From positions 28,031,200 to 28,095,199 of the forward strand of contig NC_133237.1 in the NCBI RefSeq assembly GCF_040436345.1: a stretch of 64,000 nt of DNA. Direction: 5' to 3'. The first letter of the stretch is position 1; every line of letters begins with the position of its first letter. Positions 1 to 11,100 of this stretch are shown here, piece by piece. Source of the stretch: Pagrus major. Lineage: Eukaryota; Chordata; Actinopteri; Spariformes; Sparidae. A model generated the notes under the pieces. The model saw nothing but the letters and a program-made list of their open reading frames with translations, ran no database searches and was not told the origin of the DNA. A program made the translations under genes and the position numbers.

Positions 1-85
1 TTACACAGACCTGTTTCCATCACATCTTTACACAGACCTGTCTCCACCACATCTTTACACAGACCTGTCTCCATCACATCTTTAC
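1..85. repeat. 27-bp tandem repeat, cut by window start
   Basis: Three consecutive 27-bp units beginning TTACACAGACCTGT and ending CACATCT, differing by single bases, plus the start of a fourth. The array probably continues to the left of the window. No coding role is visible. Confidence 0.9.
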
Positions 86-90
86 AGAGT

Positions 91-1420
91 TTAAATGTTT
101 GACAGATGACAGTATGAATAAATACATACGAACAGAAGGAAAAAGAAAGAGTAGAGACACAAACACAAAACATAGGAAATACTATACGCTAAAAAAGCCT
201 GGTGGTTGGATAACAGGTGTTATAGAGGCTATTTTCCACAGATATGAATACAGGTGGACTTTGAGATTTCTGCTCCCCTTTGGTGTCCAGTGTATAGGGA
301 ACTGTATGAAAACCACTGATTTAAACAGACCGTGTCACGGTTCCTGCTGTGGGAGACTCCCTCCTCCTTTCCCTTTGTCCTGCGTCTTCCCTGTGTGTGT
401 CCGTGTCCGTGGGCGACGTGGTCACCTGCTCCCGTGACAGAGAGACAGCAGAGAGACGCACCTGTCTCCCATCAACTCATCAGCCTCTGACATATCTCCC
501 TGGTCTCTCCACTACATGGTGGCAGATTGTTCTGTCACGTATAAATATACGAGAGTTTTCGTAAAAATAACGCAAAATTAGCCCCAGAAAGTCGCTAAAG
601 TCCTGTTCTCTGTGTTCTGCATTGTGCTGAGTCCACACCACGACCAGACGACGTATGCACAAGAGGTAACCGTGCTCAGGCCGACTGCAGGCCAGCGGGG
701 GAGGATGGACAATCGTGGTTCGGCACGGTACTGAAAAACTGGGCCGAGTGTGAGTGGACTCTCAGACTTTTTATGAAGAGTCTTCTCTCACAGTCTGTCC
801 TCATGTGCATTAAACATACAAAGTGTGTTGAGACAGTAATTAACTTCACCTTCAGCTTTTTACAGATGAAGATATTAACATGAACATCTTCAGCATGAGA
901 AGTGAAAATAGAAAAATAAGAAACGTTTCTCACCTGTTGCTGGAAGTTCAAATCAAGAAGGAAGTGACCTCAGTGCTGTGGGTCGTCTGTCCGACTGCAG
1001 CAGAGGTTGTTTTATCTCTGGACTTTGTTCTGCAGCTCACCTTGTTTAAGTCATGTGACTTCTTGGAAAGGGAGCAGCTGCAGATAAAGAAAAGATGTTT
1101 ATCTTCACCTCTCAGCCCTCTGAGCTGTGGTTTGTTACAACTTTATAACAAGTTCAGGCAGCTTCATCTCCTCCAGTCAGAAGTCTGATGCTCTTCAGTC
1201 AGTTCAGGGAGGCAGCATCACGTCCATCACATCATGACGACCACATGTTGTGTGACCTCCTGTTTACAGCTCCTGTTGTGAATAAACAGCCATCAGCTGA
1301 ACAGGAGCGACAACAAAGGAAATATGAGCTGCAGTTACTTCAACAACATGTTTCAGACAAAAAACCTGCACATTAACGTTTCCTATGTTAGAAAACTCCA
1401 ACTGAAGAGTAGTTTTATCC
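91..1420. other. intergenic, no gene recognised
   Basis: Unique-looking AT-rich vertebrate DNA. Short open frames occur on both strands, but none has a recognisable domain, codon bias or good flanking splice sites. Positions about 330-520 resemble a dispersed element (GTCACG motifs near both ends) that I cannot name. Confidence 0.5.
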
Positions 1421-1426
1421 ACTGAT

Positions 1427-1620
1427 GGAATGTAACTGAGTACATTTACTTAAGTACTGTATTTTCAGAGAGTTTTGAAGTACTTCACTCAAGTATTTCC
1501 ATTTTCTGTTACTTTCTACTCCACTACATTGATCTGACAGCATTAGTTACTAGTTACTTCACAGATTACTGCTGCATCAGAGCCAAAGTAACTATTTTTC
1601 ATCAGTAATCAGGTAAAGCA
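1427..1620. repeat. dispersed fish repeat ('TACTTAAGTA' family)
   Basis: Contains the diagnostic strings GAGTACATTTACTTAAGTAC, AAGTATTTCCATTTTCTG and TACTCCACTACATT. The same block recurs in this window at about 9810-9990, 35160-35880, 37130-37400, 54550-54640 and 55150-55290, so it is an interspersed non-autonomous element. The class is not certain from sequence alone. Confidence 0.8.
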
Positions 1621-2294
1621 GTGATTGTGATGATCAGTCCACAATCTAAACTGCAATCTCCTTCCTCAATTTTGAAATGTCCTGGAGATTAATGCCTGAC
1701 TTCAAACTTTCTGCACTTTCACCTCTAAAACACAATATTATTTCATGGTTTCAGTAACATTTTGTAGACTGACTGACGTGATGAAGTTCAGCTCATGTAG
1801 CTTCAGCTTTGGACTGGTGGCCGACCCAGAGTGTCAGTGTTCCATTCAGCTGTCTTACAAATCGGACCTTAAAGTTTGTATCACTGATTTTCAAACTGAA
1901 GCATCTTGTAGAAGTTGTCATCTATAAAATCCATCTGATTTGATGTATTTTGACCTTTTTGACTGTGATAAAGTAACTGTGAGTTCCTGTAAACCACCTA
2001 GTTTATTATCAGTGAGCAGGAGAGTCACGTAGCACTGCTTCATCACCTGTACACTCCCTGAACACTCTGGACTTCGATCTTATATTTATGTTTATCAGAT
2101 CATTTAATGTACGACTTGACAACCTTTTATCCACTGTTCCCGGCTGAACAGACAACAGACAACAGACAACCTCTGTAGTCTCATTCAGACACTTGTTAGC
2201 AACCGCTAACTGTTTTTAACACATGAAGAGCTTTATAATTAAACTGTGGACATTTAATGATGGATTTTATGTCACAGAGCCAAACATGTAAATA
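1621..2294. other. intergenic, nothing recognised
   Basis: No open frame of convincing length and no conserved motif seen. A short direct repeat ACAGACAACAGACAAC lies near 2150-2170. Confidence 0.5.
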
Positions 2295-2667
2295 TCTTAA
2301 AGGTGCAATATTAGAATAACCGCTAACTCCTAACTGAAGCTACCGTTAGCTAGTTAGCTCAGTTAGCTGTGCAGCTAGTGGTCCAGACTGGGAGCTCGGG
2401 TCATCCAGGGAGTGTCGGTGTTTACCCTGCTAACACAAGAGCCTTGGACCGAGACAGGCTAGCTGGTTAGCATGCTAACTTCAGTAGATCTCTGCAACAC
2501 AATACACACACACACACACAAACACAAACACAAACACAAACACAAACACACACACACACACACACACACAGACTTCATAATGTTAAAACTGTTCTTTCTT
2601 CACATTCTGTTGATCATTCAGTTAATTTTTCAATCTTTTAACTGAGATTCTGACATATTGCACCTTT
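2295..2667. mobile_element. MITE-like element with TIRs and internal CA array
   Basis: The left end AAAGGTGCAATATTAGAA (from about 2299) is matched by the inverse of the right end TTCTGACATATTGCACCTTT (ending near 2667), giving about 18-bp imperfect terminal inverted repeats. The interior carries a GTTAGCTCAGTTAGC..GTGCAGCTAGTGGTCC block, found again at 37470-37510, and a (CA)/(CAAA) tract at about 2502-2570. Non-coding. Confidence 0.7.
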
Positions 2668-2742
2668 TTTTTTATTTGCAAAACCTTATTTCAGGCATCT
2701 CAGAAAAATCCCCCTGACTCTGAGTTTTTTGTGACACCTCCC

Positions 2743-3226
2743 ACACCGGACCCCTGAGGACCCCTGAGGACCCCTGAGGACCACACTGGACCACACTGGA
2801 CCACTGAGGACCACTGAGGACCACACTGGACCACTGAGGACCCCTGAGGACCACACTGGACCCCTGAGGACCCCTGAGGACCACACTGGACCACACTGGA
2901 CCACTGAGGACCACTGAGGACCCCTGAGGACCACACTGGACCACACTGGACCACTGAGGACCACTGAGGACCACTGAGGACCCCTGAGGACCACACTGGA
3001 CCCCTGAGGACCCCTGAGGACCACTGAGGACCCCTGAGGACCACTGAGGACCACTGAGGACCCCTGAGGACCATACCGGACCCCTGAGGACCACACTGGA
3101 CCCCTGAGGACCACCGAGGACCACTGAGGACCCCTGAGGACCACTGAGGACCACTGAGGACCCCTGAGGACCATACCGGACCCCTGAGGACCACACTGGA
3201 CCCCTGAGGACCCCTGAGGACCACAC
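2743..3226. repeat. 10-bp minisatellite
   Basis: About 48 copies of a 10-bp unit alternating between GGACCCCTGA, GGACCACTGA and GGACCACACT. All three minus-strand frames stay open because the unit lacks stops on that strand; the predicted Gly/Pro/Ser/Val-rich proteins are repeat artefacts, not genes. Confidence 0.95.
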
Positions 3227-3370
3227 TTCTCAGACACATGGACAAGATGGATGACAAACAGAGTGTGAATCAAGATTTATTCATTTAAAGACAATTCTGC
3301 TTTGAATTGGACAACAAAGTTAGCGTTAGCTAGCAGAAGTGTGAGTTTCTAACCATGAACAAACACTCAT

Positions 3371-3624
3371 CTGTTAGCTTCTGATAGCCTGCTGCTAAAG
3401 GCACTGTTAGCTTCTGATAGCCTGCTGCTAAAGGAACTGTTAGCTTCTGATAGCCTGCTGCTAAAGGCACTGTTAGCTTCTGATAGCCTGCTGCTAAAGG
3501 CACTGTTAGCTTCTGATAGCCTGCTGCTAAAGGAACTGTTAGCTTCTGATAGCCTGCTGCTAAAGGCACTGTTAGCTTCTGATAGCCTGCACTGTTAGCT
3601 TCTGATAGCCTGCTGCTAAAGGCA
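3371..3624. repeat. 33-bp minisatellite, left block
   Basis: Units of 33 bp with core TTAGCTTCTGATAGCCTGCT followed by GCTAAAGG(C/A)ACTG. One unit near 3580-3595 is shortened by an internal deletion. The block stops exactly at the inserted element at 3625 and resumes at 4112. Confidence 0.95.
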
Positions 3625-4111
3625 CTGTAGGAGCTATTTGTAAAGTTAGTCTTGGTTGTGTTTAGTTGTAAATTTAATTAGCTAATTATGAGTAAGTTTG
3701 TTTGATTAATTTAAGTGTTTGCTTTATTTAGATTTAGATATTTAGACAGTCTAATATTATTTATTATTTGTTTAGGATATTTAGATTAGCAAGATAAGTA
3801 TTTTGGTTTATTCTTTGGTAAATGGGTCACACTGGGCACTTGAGGTTATTTAGATAGGTAGGCACCTTGAGTACCAGCATGCACCTGGGTGGGCCTATGG
3901 TTTTTTACCAGTGCAAAGGAGGAAGCAGCAGCCATGGTTTTCTTTGTTCTTTTGTTTGTTTTATTATTTTGAAATAAATCATCACAAAACGCAAGGATTC
4001 AGTTTGGACATTCATCTTCTTTTGCCTGCGTTAAACCACATCCCCAGTGGCCTTTTGATTTTGTTTGGTTCAAAGTTTAATTTGTTTTTTATGGACAAAT
4101 GGCCACTACAG
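3625..4111. mobile_element. 487-bp TIR element inserted in the 33-bp array
   Basis: The left end CTGTAGGAGCTATTTGTAAA and the inverse of the right end, CTGTAGTGGCCATTTGTCCA, share CTGTAG..GC.ATTTGT. The insert is flanked by GCA at 3622-3624 and GCA at 4112-4114. Removing the insert plus one GCA restores a perfect 33-bp unit, so this looks like a transposition with a 3-bp target duplication. No transposase is encoded. A 3-bp duplication would fit PIF/Harbinger or CACTA-type elements; the family is inference. Confidence 0.75.
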
Positions 4112-4948
4112 GCACTGTTAGCTTCTGATAGCCTGCTGCTAAAGGAACTGTTAGCTTCTGATAGCCTGCTGCTAAAGGAACTGTTAGCTTCTGATAGCCT
4201 GCTGCTAAAGGCACTGTTAGCTTCTGATAGCCTGCTGCTAAAGGCACTGTTAGCTTCTGATAGCCTGCTGCTAAAGGCACTGTTAGCTTCTGATAGCCTG
4301 CTCCTAAAGGCACTGTTAGCTTCTGATAGCCTGCTGCTAAAGGAACTGTTAGCTTCTGATAGCCTGCTGCTAAAGGCACTGTTAGCTTCTGATAGCCTGC
4401 TGCTAAAGGAACTGTTAGCTTCTGATAGCCTGCTGCTAAAGGAACTGTTAGCTTCTGATAGCCTGCTGCTAAAGGCACTGTTAGCTTCTGATAGCCTGCT
4501 GCTAAAGGAACTGTTAGCTTCTGATAGCCTGCTGCTAAAGGCACTGTTAGCTTCTGATAGCCTGCTGCTAAAGGCACTGTTAGCTTCTGATAGCCTGCTC
4601 CTAAAGGCACTGTTAGCTTCTGATAGCCTGCTGCTAAAGGAACTGTTAGCTTCTGATAGCCTGCTGCTAAAGGCACTGTTAGCTTCTGATAGCCTGCTGC
4701 TAAAGGAACTGTTAGCTTCTGATAGCCTGCTGCTAAAGGCACTGTTAGCTTCTGATAGCCTGCTGCTAAAGGCACTGTTAGCTTCTGATAGCCTGCTGCT
4801 AAAGGAACTGTTAGCTTCTGATAGCCTGCTGCTAAAGGCACTGTTAGCTTCTGATAGCCTGCTGCTAAAGGAACTGTTAGCTTCTGATAGCCTGCTGCTA
4901 AAGGAACTGTTAGCTTCTGATAGCCTGCTGCTAAAGGCACTGTTAGCT
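4112..4948. repeat. 33-bp minisatellite, right block
   Basis: About 25 units of the same 33-bp repeat as at 3371-3624. Because 33 is divisible by three, both strands carry long spurious open frames (11-residue repeats). The units alternate GGCACTG and GGAACTG variants in a higher-order pattern of about nine units. Confidence 0.95.
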
Positions 4949-5586
4949 CACGTAGCCCAGCTCAGTGTCTAATATTAATTGTTGACTTAATGATTGTGAT
5001 CATTAATCTTCAGCAGCTCAGTAATTAAGCTCCTATAGATGATGAGAGCGTGTGGATATGATCTGTGTGTCGGCTCCAGTCTTCAGTGTAAATGCTCGTT
5101 AAATAACTTTTATCACTTTATTAGTTTTAAATTAGAGTTGGGTGACGTCTGCTGAACGATGTGTCCAGTGAAACATCGTGATGGACGATGACATCGTTGT
5201 TTGTGCATTAGAGGCAGCGTGTCCCCTCAGTGTTGCCGTACGGCAGCAGTTGTGTGTTCGCTCACCACTGCAGCTGCTGTTTCCCACCGTTGCTCTGACA
5301 TGAATCTCCATCTGTCTCATCCTGCAGAGGAAACTGTCTCCTGTTCCCACCGACACACATCCCTGTGACGGGTTTAAAAGGGTCCTCGTCTCTGCAGCAC
5401 ACGTCCGTCACTGAGCTTTGTTCGGCCTCGTGTATAAAACAACAATGGCATCGTTCATCCGCCCTGTTCAACCCTGTTTTAAATAATCATAGTGATCAAA
5501 CTGGTGATTGGCTGTTTGTGTTCTCAGCCAACAGATAACATGAGTACATGTCTGCAGAATACACTGTGACGAGTCAGCTCTGACAC
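4949..5586. other. 3' flank of the minus-strand gene; degenerate repeat
   Basis: No coding signal. Positions about 5130-5200 contain AACGATGTGTCC and CATCGTGATGGACGATGACA, which resemble a decayed dispersed fish element. A TTTATT at 5117-5122 reads AATAAA on the minus strand and could be the poly(A) signal of the gene starting at 6525. Confidence 0.45.
5117..5122 (-). promoter_or_regulatory. candidate poly(A) signal
   Basis: AATAAA on the minus strand about 465 nt beyond the stop codon of the 312-residue protein gene. It is the first canonical hexamer I see in that direction. Confidence 0.35.
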
Positions 5587-6525
5587 TTAGTTAATATTAA
5601 AGGAGCCTCTCTGATGAACCAGCTCCTGCAGGTTCTCGTTTACCTGAGTGAAGAGCTGCTGAATGTCGCACCTCTGCCTGCCGTACCTGTGGTCATAATA
5701 AAGCTCAAAACATTTGTTCCAGTCGTTGAACTCTGGTGACATGAGAAGCCACTCAGAATCTTCATCAACAAAAAAATGAAAAAGGACAGGTGCCCCGCAG
5801 ACATCAACAGATCTATAATCATACCTACACTTCCCTTCGATCATCTCCCTGTGCTTCTTGAACAGCAGGTCCAGGTCGCTCAGGTAAGCAGAGAGGAGTC
5901 TCTCTACAGGGTCGCAGCTTTGAGTCCCTCCCAGTCTCACCAGGTGAATCAGCATCTGGATGTGGAAGGCTGCCCCGTTCACCCAGGCCTTCAGAGCCTC
6001 AGGCGTCACGTGCCCGTCCCTCACCATGGAGTTCTTCAGCTTGGTGATGGCGGCGCTCAGCTGGACCTCGATCCGTCTGATGTCGGGCCCCAGCTCCTCC
6101 GTGTTGTCGATGTGCATCATGCATCTCTTCAGACACTCGTCGATGTGATCCCAGACCTCGGAGGCCTTCTCTTCAGCAAACACACGTCGCAGAGCCTCCT
6201 TTGTGCTCTCCTCAGGTGGACCGGAGGAGTCCATATCGATGAGCACGGCGATGGCCAGCGCTCCGAGGCCCGCCAGCTCAGGAGCTGGAGTCAAGTCACC
6301 CAGCTTCTCCATCAGGCTCTTGATCCAGTCTTCAGCGCGGCTGCCCGCCTCCTCTTTCCTCTTCTCGTAGTGTTGTCTCAGGTGGTCTGAAGAATCCAGA
6401 CTGGTGAACATCTTGATGGTCTTGTTGACTCTCAGATCTGGACCATCGCTGATTTGACTCACAAATCCCTCCTTATCTGTCTTCTCCTTGTCCCTCCTCT
6501 CCTCTTCGCTCATCCCGTTACCCAT
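5587..6525 (-). CDS. uncharacterised teleost protein, 312 aa, predicted N-myristoylated
   Basis: A single uninterrupted coding exon, ATG at 6525-6523 and TAA at 5589-5587. The N terminus MGNGMS fits the MGxxxS N-myristoylation consensus, suggesting membrane attachment if Met1 is removed. Residues 1-60 are charged. Residues about 84-97 form a short apolar segment (LAGLGALAIAVLID), too short and polar-flanked for a secure transmembrane helix. Residues 105-235 look all-helical, with two cysteines near 131-135. The C-terminal third is Tyr/Asp-rich and ends GSFNIN. I remember similar fish-only predicted proteins but know no function or symbol. The coding exon probably extends as 5' UTR to an acceptor at 6582/6581, fed by a non-coding exon ending at 6979. 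The gene is divergent from MED15. An intact frame with no decay argues for a live gene. Confidence 0.85.
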   Translation of the reverse strand: MGNGMSEEERRDKEKTDKEGFVSQISDGPDLRVNKTIKMFTSLDSSDHLRQHYEKRKEEAGSRAEDWIKSLMEKLGDLTPAPELAGLGALAIAVLIDMDSSGPPEESTKEALRRVFAEEKASEVWDHIDECLKRCMMHIDNTEELGPDIRRIEVQLSAAITKLKNSMVRDGHVTPEALKAWVNGAAFHIQMLIHLVRLGGTQSCDPVERLLSAYLSDLDLLFKKHREMIEGKCRYDYRSVDVCGAPVLFHFFVDEDSEWLLMSPEFNDWNKCFELYYDHRYGRQRCDIQQLFTQVNENLQELVHQRGSFNIN

Positions 6526-6580
6526 CGTCTTGTTATTTTCAGGATCAGATCAAAGATGTCAGCTGTAGTTTTCTGTAACA
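6526..6580 (-). other. 5' UTR part of the coding exon
   Basis: On the minus strand the sequence reads TGTGTTGCAG then the exon at 6580, a plausible splice acceptor. A second AG eight bases on (TGTTACAG) is an alternative. This UTR precedes the ATG at 6525. Confidence 0.55.
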
Positions 6581-6978
6581 CTGCAACACACAAACAAGTC
6601 AAGTTCAATTAAAAACTCAAAAGTTGAAGAACGTTATAAAGTTTGTTTTAACTCAACAACTCTTAAAATCACTACATTTGTTAAGGGAGTCTGGTGATGT
6701 CGTGTTAGTGGCTTAACTATTCCAGGCCTCTCAAAAATGTGTTGCAAACGCAGACAAATAATAATCTGCACAAAGACTATAATGTTCCTCGAGTCACAGG
6801 CTCAAACTCATGAAATCAATAAATCCTCCTGCTCTGCTGTTGTTCCTGCATCGTTTCTCTAAAAAGCCTGCTGATGATTCCATTATTGATCAGAGTCACA
6901 GATCAGTGACATCTCACATTTCATCGCAAACCTCCAGACAGTAAGAAAGAACATGTATTGTATATGTAAAGCATTTAC

Positions 6979-7050
6979 CTCGGCTCAGAGTCGTCCAGAT
7001 GTGAAGTCAGCTCCAGTTACAGTGTGATGTCTTTGACTGCAGCATCAGTC
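6979..7050 (-). other. probable non-coding first exon
   Basis: Minus-strand sequence CTCTGAGCCGAG followed by GTAAAT gives a good donor at 6978/6979. The transcription start is not defined; I place it near 7050 because the ISRE-like motif lies just upstream. The intron to 6580 would be about 400 nt. Confidence 0.45.
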
Positions 7051-7070
7051 TGTCTGTGATGATCAGGTTC

Positions 7071-7082
7071 ACTTTCATTTTC
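7071..7082 (-). promoter_or_regulatory. ISRE-like motif
   Basis: The plus strand reads ACTTTCATTTTC, i.e. GAAAATGAAAGT on the minus strand, which satisfies the GAAANNGAAA core bound by IRF/STAT complexes. It sits immediately upstream of the proposed first exon of the 312-residue protein gene, where interferon-stimulated genes usually carry an ISRE. One 12-mer match can arise by chance. Confidence 0.4.
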
Positions 7083-7949
7083 AGAGCTCCACCCTCACAG
7101 CTGCAACATTAAAGGGTTAGTTCAGATCCTCTGAGCACTTTAATGCATCAATAATAACAATTATATATGAAATAATTAAGCTATCTTATCAGATTATTGA
7201 TGCTGTAGAGGTGCAGCTCCTTTTGTTGACATTTATCTGCTGGGTGAATTTCACCCTGGTGATCATAAAGATTTATGTCTTCACCATAATTTATTTGTTA
7301 ATTGTGTTTTGTATTTTCATATTGAATCTGAATTTGCAAAGTTATGGAGGACTGACGCTGCCAAAATAAAAATATAAATAAACTAAACAGTGGACATTTC
7401 TAAATAAATTAATATGACATTAAATGCACCAAAAATATTAAATAATTAAAATAATAAATAATTTTGAAAATAAATGCAGGTATGAAGTTATAAAATGTGA
7501 CATAAATAGATATGTTTTAATTTGCTCCTTGTATTAAATCCCCCGTTAATTTACTATCACATTTAATTTTCCATTTTATTTATAATTTTATTCACTTTTT
7601 ATAAATTTTTATTCACCAAATAAATAGTTCAGTATTTATTTATGTATTTATTTCTGACACACTATGAATGAATTCATTAGCATACTCAAGCAGAAATTCA
7701 TACACAAGTCCAGACATTACAAAAGCATAAAGAAAAAATACATAAATAAATATGTTCGGGATAATAAATAGGGCGAAAATGTGTCACAGAAAACACTATG
7801 TTTTAAATTGAATTACATCTTAAATTTAATAAAATATTAAATATTGAATTAAATCTTGAATTAAATTAAATTAAATCAAATCTTAAATATAATTCAATTA
7901 TACATGAAATGAAATGAAATCTTAAATTAAATAAAATTAAAAGACTCAA
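7083..7949. other. AT-rich divergent intergenic spacer
   Basis: Separates the minus-strand gene from MED15. From about 7260 to 7945 it is extremely AT-rich, with many AAATTAAAT-type strings and no open frame of interest. No repeat family recognised. Confidence 0.6.
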
Positions 7950-7954
7950 ACACA

Positions 7955-8133
7955 GCAGCCGCCATTTTCACGGTACCGGAAGTAGGCGGAGCAGCGCGGG
8001 GTGGCGGTAACGCTCCAGTCCGGCGGATCAGCAGCCGCCATTGAAAACACCAGACGAAGAAGAAAAAGAAGGAAGCGCCGGGGAAACATTAAAGTCTCCA
8101 CCTGAAAACCTTCTTCAACGCGTCGTTTCTGCC
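7955..8133 (+). promoter_or_regulatory. MED15: MED15 core promoter and 5' UTR
   Basis: GC-rich, TATA-less. GCCGCCATTTTC at 7958-7969 and GCCGCCATTG at 8034-8043 match the YY1 motif, and ACCGGAAGT at 7975-7983 matches the ETS/GABPA motif. This is the usual housekeeping combination and fits Mediator. The start codon at 8134 is in context GCCATGG. Confidence 0.65.
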
Positions 8134-11100
8134 ATGGAGGTCCCCGGACCGGACAGCGACTGGAGGAGCCCTCAGTTCCGACAGAAAGTCGTCGCACAGA
8201 TGTGAGAGATTCTGCTTCAGCGCTCGCGTTTCAGCTAAATCACTGTTTGTGTTGAATTAGCCTCATGAGCTAAGCTAGCTAACGTTAGCCCGGCAGGAAA
8301 GAGCGTCACGTCAAACTGCTTAAAAAAAATCAGTAAATGAACACGGAGTTGTAAAAAAGCAAAGTTAACACGGGTCCATTAATATATCAGAAAACATGAT
8401 GCGACAGGTTTGAGTCCGCTTTTAAATTCGGCTTATCTAAAATTAACAAAACAATGATTAATGGGCATTTCTCCCTGATTTAATTATTAGCTGCATTAGC
8501 TGCTAATGTTAGTTCATACAGCGAGCTAACTCTTGACTCTTTACTCTTTACTCTTTAGCTCTGGTTAGTTTTGTACCGAGGAGAAATGAACATCTAACAT
8601 AAACACGTTTATAGAAACTAGATTATCAATGTTTTCATGGTATGTTTTTGAACATAACGCCTCATTATTCTGTACAAATACCAGTTTTTCACACATTAAA
8701 CTCACACTGTTAACTTTCTACACATGAATCAATGCACTTATAAAGGCGCACTTACATTCGTATTCCCATAAAGATGCAGTCAGAAGTGTGATTTTGTTGT
8801 CTTAGTGCCATGAAAGTGTAGAAACAGTGTTTAAGTATCAGTTTGTCTTGTAAAACACTTCTTCATTCATCTGAAAGGAACATTTCTGTCTCAGATGCTC
8901 AGTGTCAGCAGCAGCATTAACAAACAGCACATTAGAGCTGCGTGTTATGATTATTGGCTTTATCAATCAGTCCTGTGCTTATTTTTCCAAAATGAGTTGT
9001 TTGGGCTGTAAAATGGCAATAAACGAACTTTGAAGATCCCAAGTAGAGAAATGTAAGTTGTCCAACAGTCAGAGATGTTTGTTTATAAGAACAGCAGATT
9101 TCACATGTTAGAGGCTGAAAAGTGAATATTTGAAATATAGTTATTGAATCAATCTTCTGCAGCTTTTATAACAGAATAATCATTGAAGTCATTTACATAC
9201 AGCGAAGGAACACTGAATGTGACGCATCATTTAACATCACATAACATCATTTAGTTCTTAATGTTATGAATTATCATAAATTAAAAACTGTAGGAAAAGG
9301 TTTAATTAAAAGCCTAAAAGTTTAGAGTCTGAATGCAAAACAGTCTGAAGTTATCTGAGCGTATTGATCCGTGTGATTCCTGTTTCCTTCCAGTGAAGAG
9401 GCGATGAGGAAGGCGGGAACCGCACACACGAAATCGAGCAACGACATGGAGAACCACGTTTATGTCAAAGCCAAATCCAGAGTGAGTACTGGATCACTGC
9501 AGGAAGGATCACTGCAGGAAGGATCCCTGCAGGAAGGATCCCTGCAGGAAGGATCCCTGCAGGAAGGATCCCTGCAGGAAGGATCCCTCCTGCAGGGATC
9601 CCTGCAGGAGGGATCCCTGCAGGAAGGATCCCTGCAGGAACCACGTTCTGCTACACAATTAACCTTTTCATGACGTCTTAATTAGGAGTCGACTGATATT
9701 TCTTTCTTCAGGGCCGATATCGATGTTAGAAATCAAGTAGGACTGATATTCATTTGCAGTAAAAATGAAAATCTTTGTGTCAAAATTTCAGTCGACCAGT
9801 GATGAAATAATTAGTACAATTTACTCAAGTACAGTAATGAGGTACTTGTACTTTACTTGAGTATTTCCATTTTCTGCTACTTTATACTTCCACTCCACCA
9901 CATTTTGGAGGTAAATGTTGTACTTTTTACTCCACTACATTTATTTGATACGTTTAGTTACTTTGCAGATTCAGATTACTCTGTGTTTCACAGGCTGTTA
10001 ATTGTCGAATTGAATTGAATTGAATTGAAAATCGGCCGTTTAATCAGTCGACCGCTCGTCGTAATGTGTGATGAATCTCACTGTTTTTGCTTGTGTGTCA
10101 GGAGGAGTATTTATCTCTGGTGGCGAGGCTGATCATACACTTCAGAGACATCCGTAAGTATCTGACCCGCATGTTTCTGTGAAACCATGAACACGGTCCC
10201 GTCCCGTCCTGCTCCACAGTGGTTTGTGGAAGGACTCAGAGTGCAGCAGGTGCTAATTACATGTGTCTTATTTACAGACAAGAAGACCCTCGGAGGTCCA
10301 GGTGAGTGGACTTTGTGTTTGTCTCTGTTTGGTCCACTTTTCATTTTGGTTTCTCTTTGCCGTGTTCTGTCCTCTGCTGGACCTGTCACTACCAGACTCA
10401 TGGTGTTCATGATTTCTGCTGTGCATGTTGGAGCTGCGTAATATTGTCTGTTGTCTACCCTTCTGCTAGATCCCATGAATGCCCTGACTAACCTGACAGG
10501 GGTTGGAGGGGGCCCGGGCTCCATTGGCATGGGGCCTCGCCCCACCGGTGCTCCAGTGGGTGGCATGGGGGCCATGGGGCCGATGCAGATAGGCCAGCAT
10601 GCCATGGCAGGGGTTGCTGGAAACCCACAAGCCAGTGAGTGTGTTTCCTCCATGTGGTGTGTGTTTGCTGTACAGGCACATCTTCAGAGCGTTCAGTGGA
10701 TGCTGGCTGCGTCAGGGCCGATCTTACTTTCAGTCTCTGCTTTGGCACGTTGTGTGTGTGTGTTTTACCCCTTTTCCACCAAGGTGGGTCAGGTGCTGGT
10801 TCAGAGCCAGTGGAACCAGTTCCAGAGTGACACCAACATTTTGCTGGTCTAGAACAAAGAACCGCTGACATCAGGTGCTGGTTATCACGACCATGGAACA
10901 ACTAGAACCGCTTATGTCCACCATTTTTAACAACCAGAGGCAGTGTAGCGTGTTCTGACTTATTAATGAGAGAGTATACAAAAGATTTGGACTGTTGTCA
11001 CTAATCGAAGCAGCAGTGGGCCCAGTCCTGTTTGACTGTCATATTTAGATGGAGGCAGCAGCAACAGCTGTGAAGAGCTGTATTTGTTCCGAGTGCCACA

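Larger units (their letters stand above)
8134..10153 (+). other. MED15: MED15 exons 1-3, KIX domain
   Basis: Residues 1-69 run from DWRSPQFRQK through the AMRKAG...SSNDMENHVY helix to EEYLSLVARLIIHFRDI. This is the three-helix KIX fold that binds activation domains (known for MED15/Gal11). No substitution obviously breaks the fold. Confidence 0.85.

Noticed and set aside
2672-3273. Three overlapping 184-195 codon minus-strand frames
   Set aside because: A 10-bp repeat without stops cycles through all frames; the same peptide appears in each.
3911-4972. 353-codon plus-strand frame with an 11-residue repeat, and its 283-codon minus-strand partner
   Set aside because: Both follow from a 33-bp tandem repeat, divisible by three and lacking stops. 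The N-terminal part is inside an inserted transposon.
5776-6390. 204-codon plus-strand frame
   Set aside because: Lies opposite the intact 312-codon gene and has no recognisable features.
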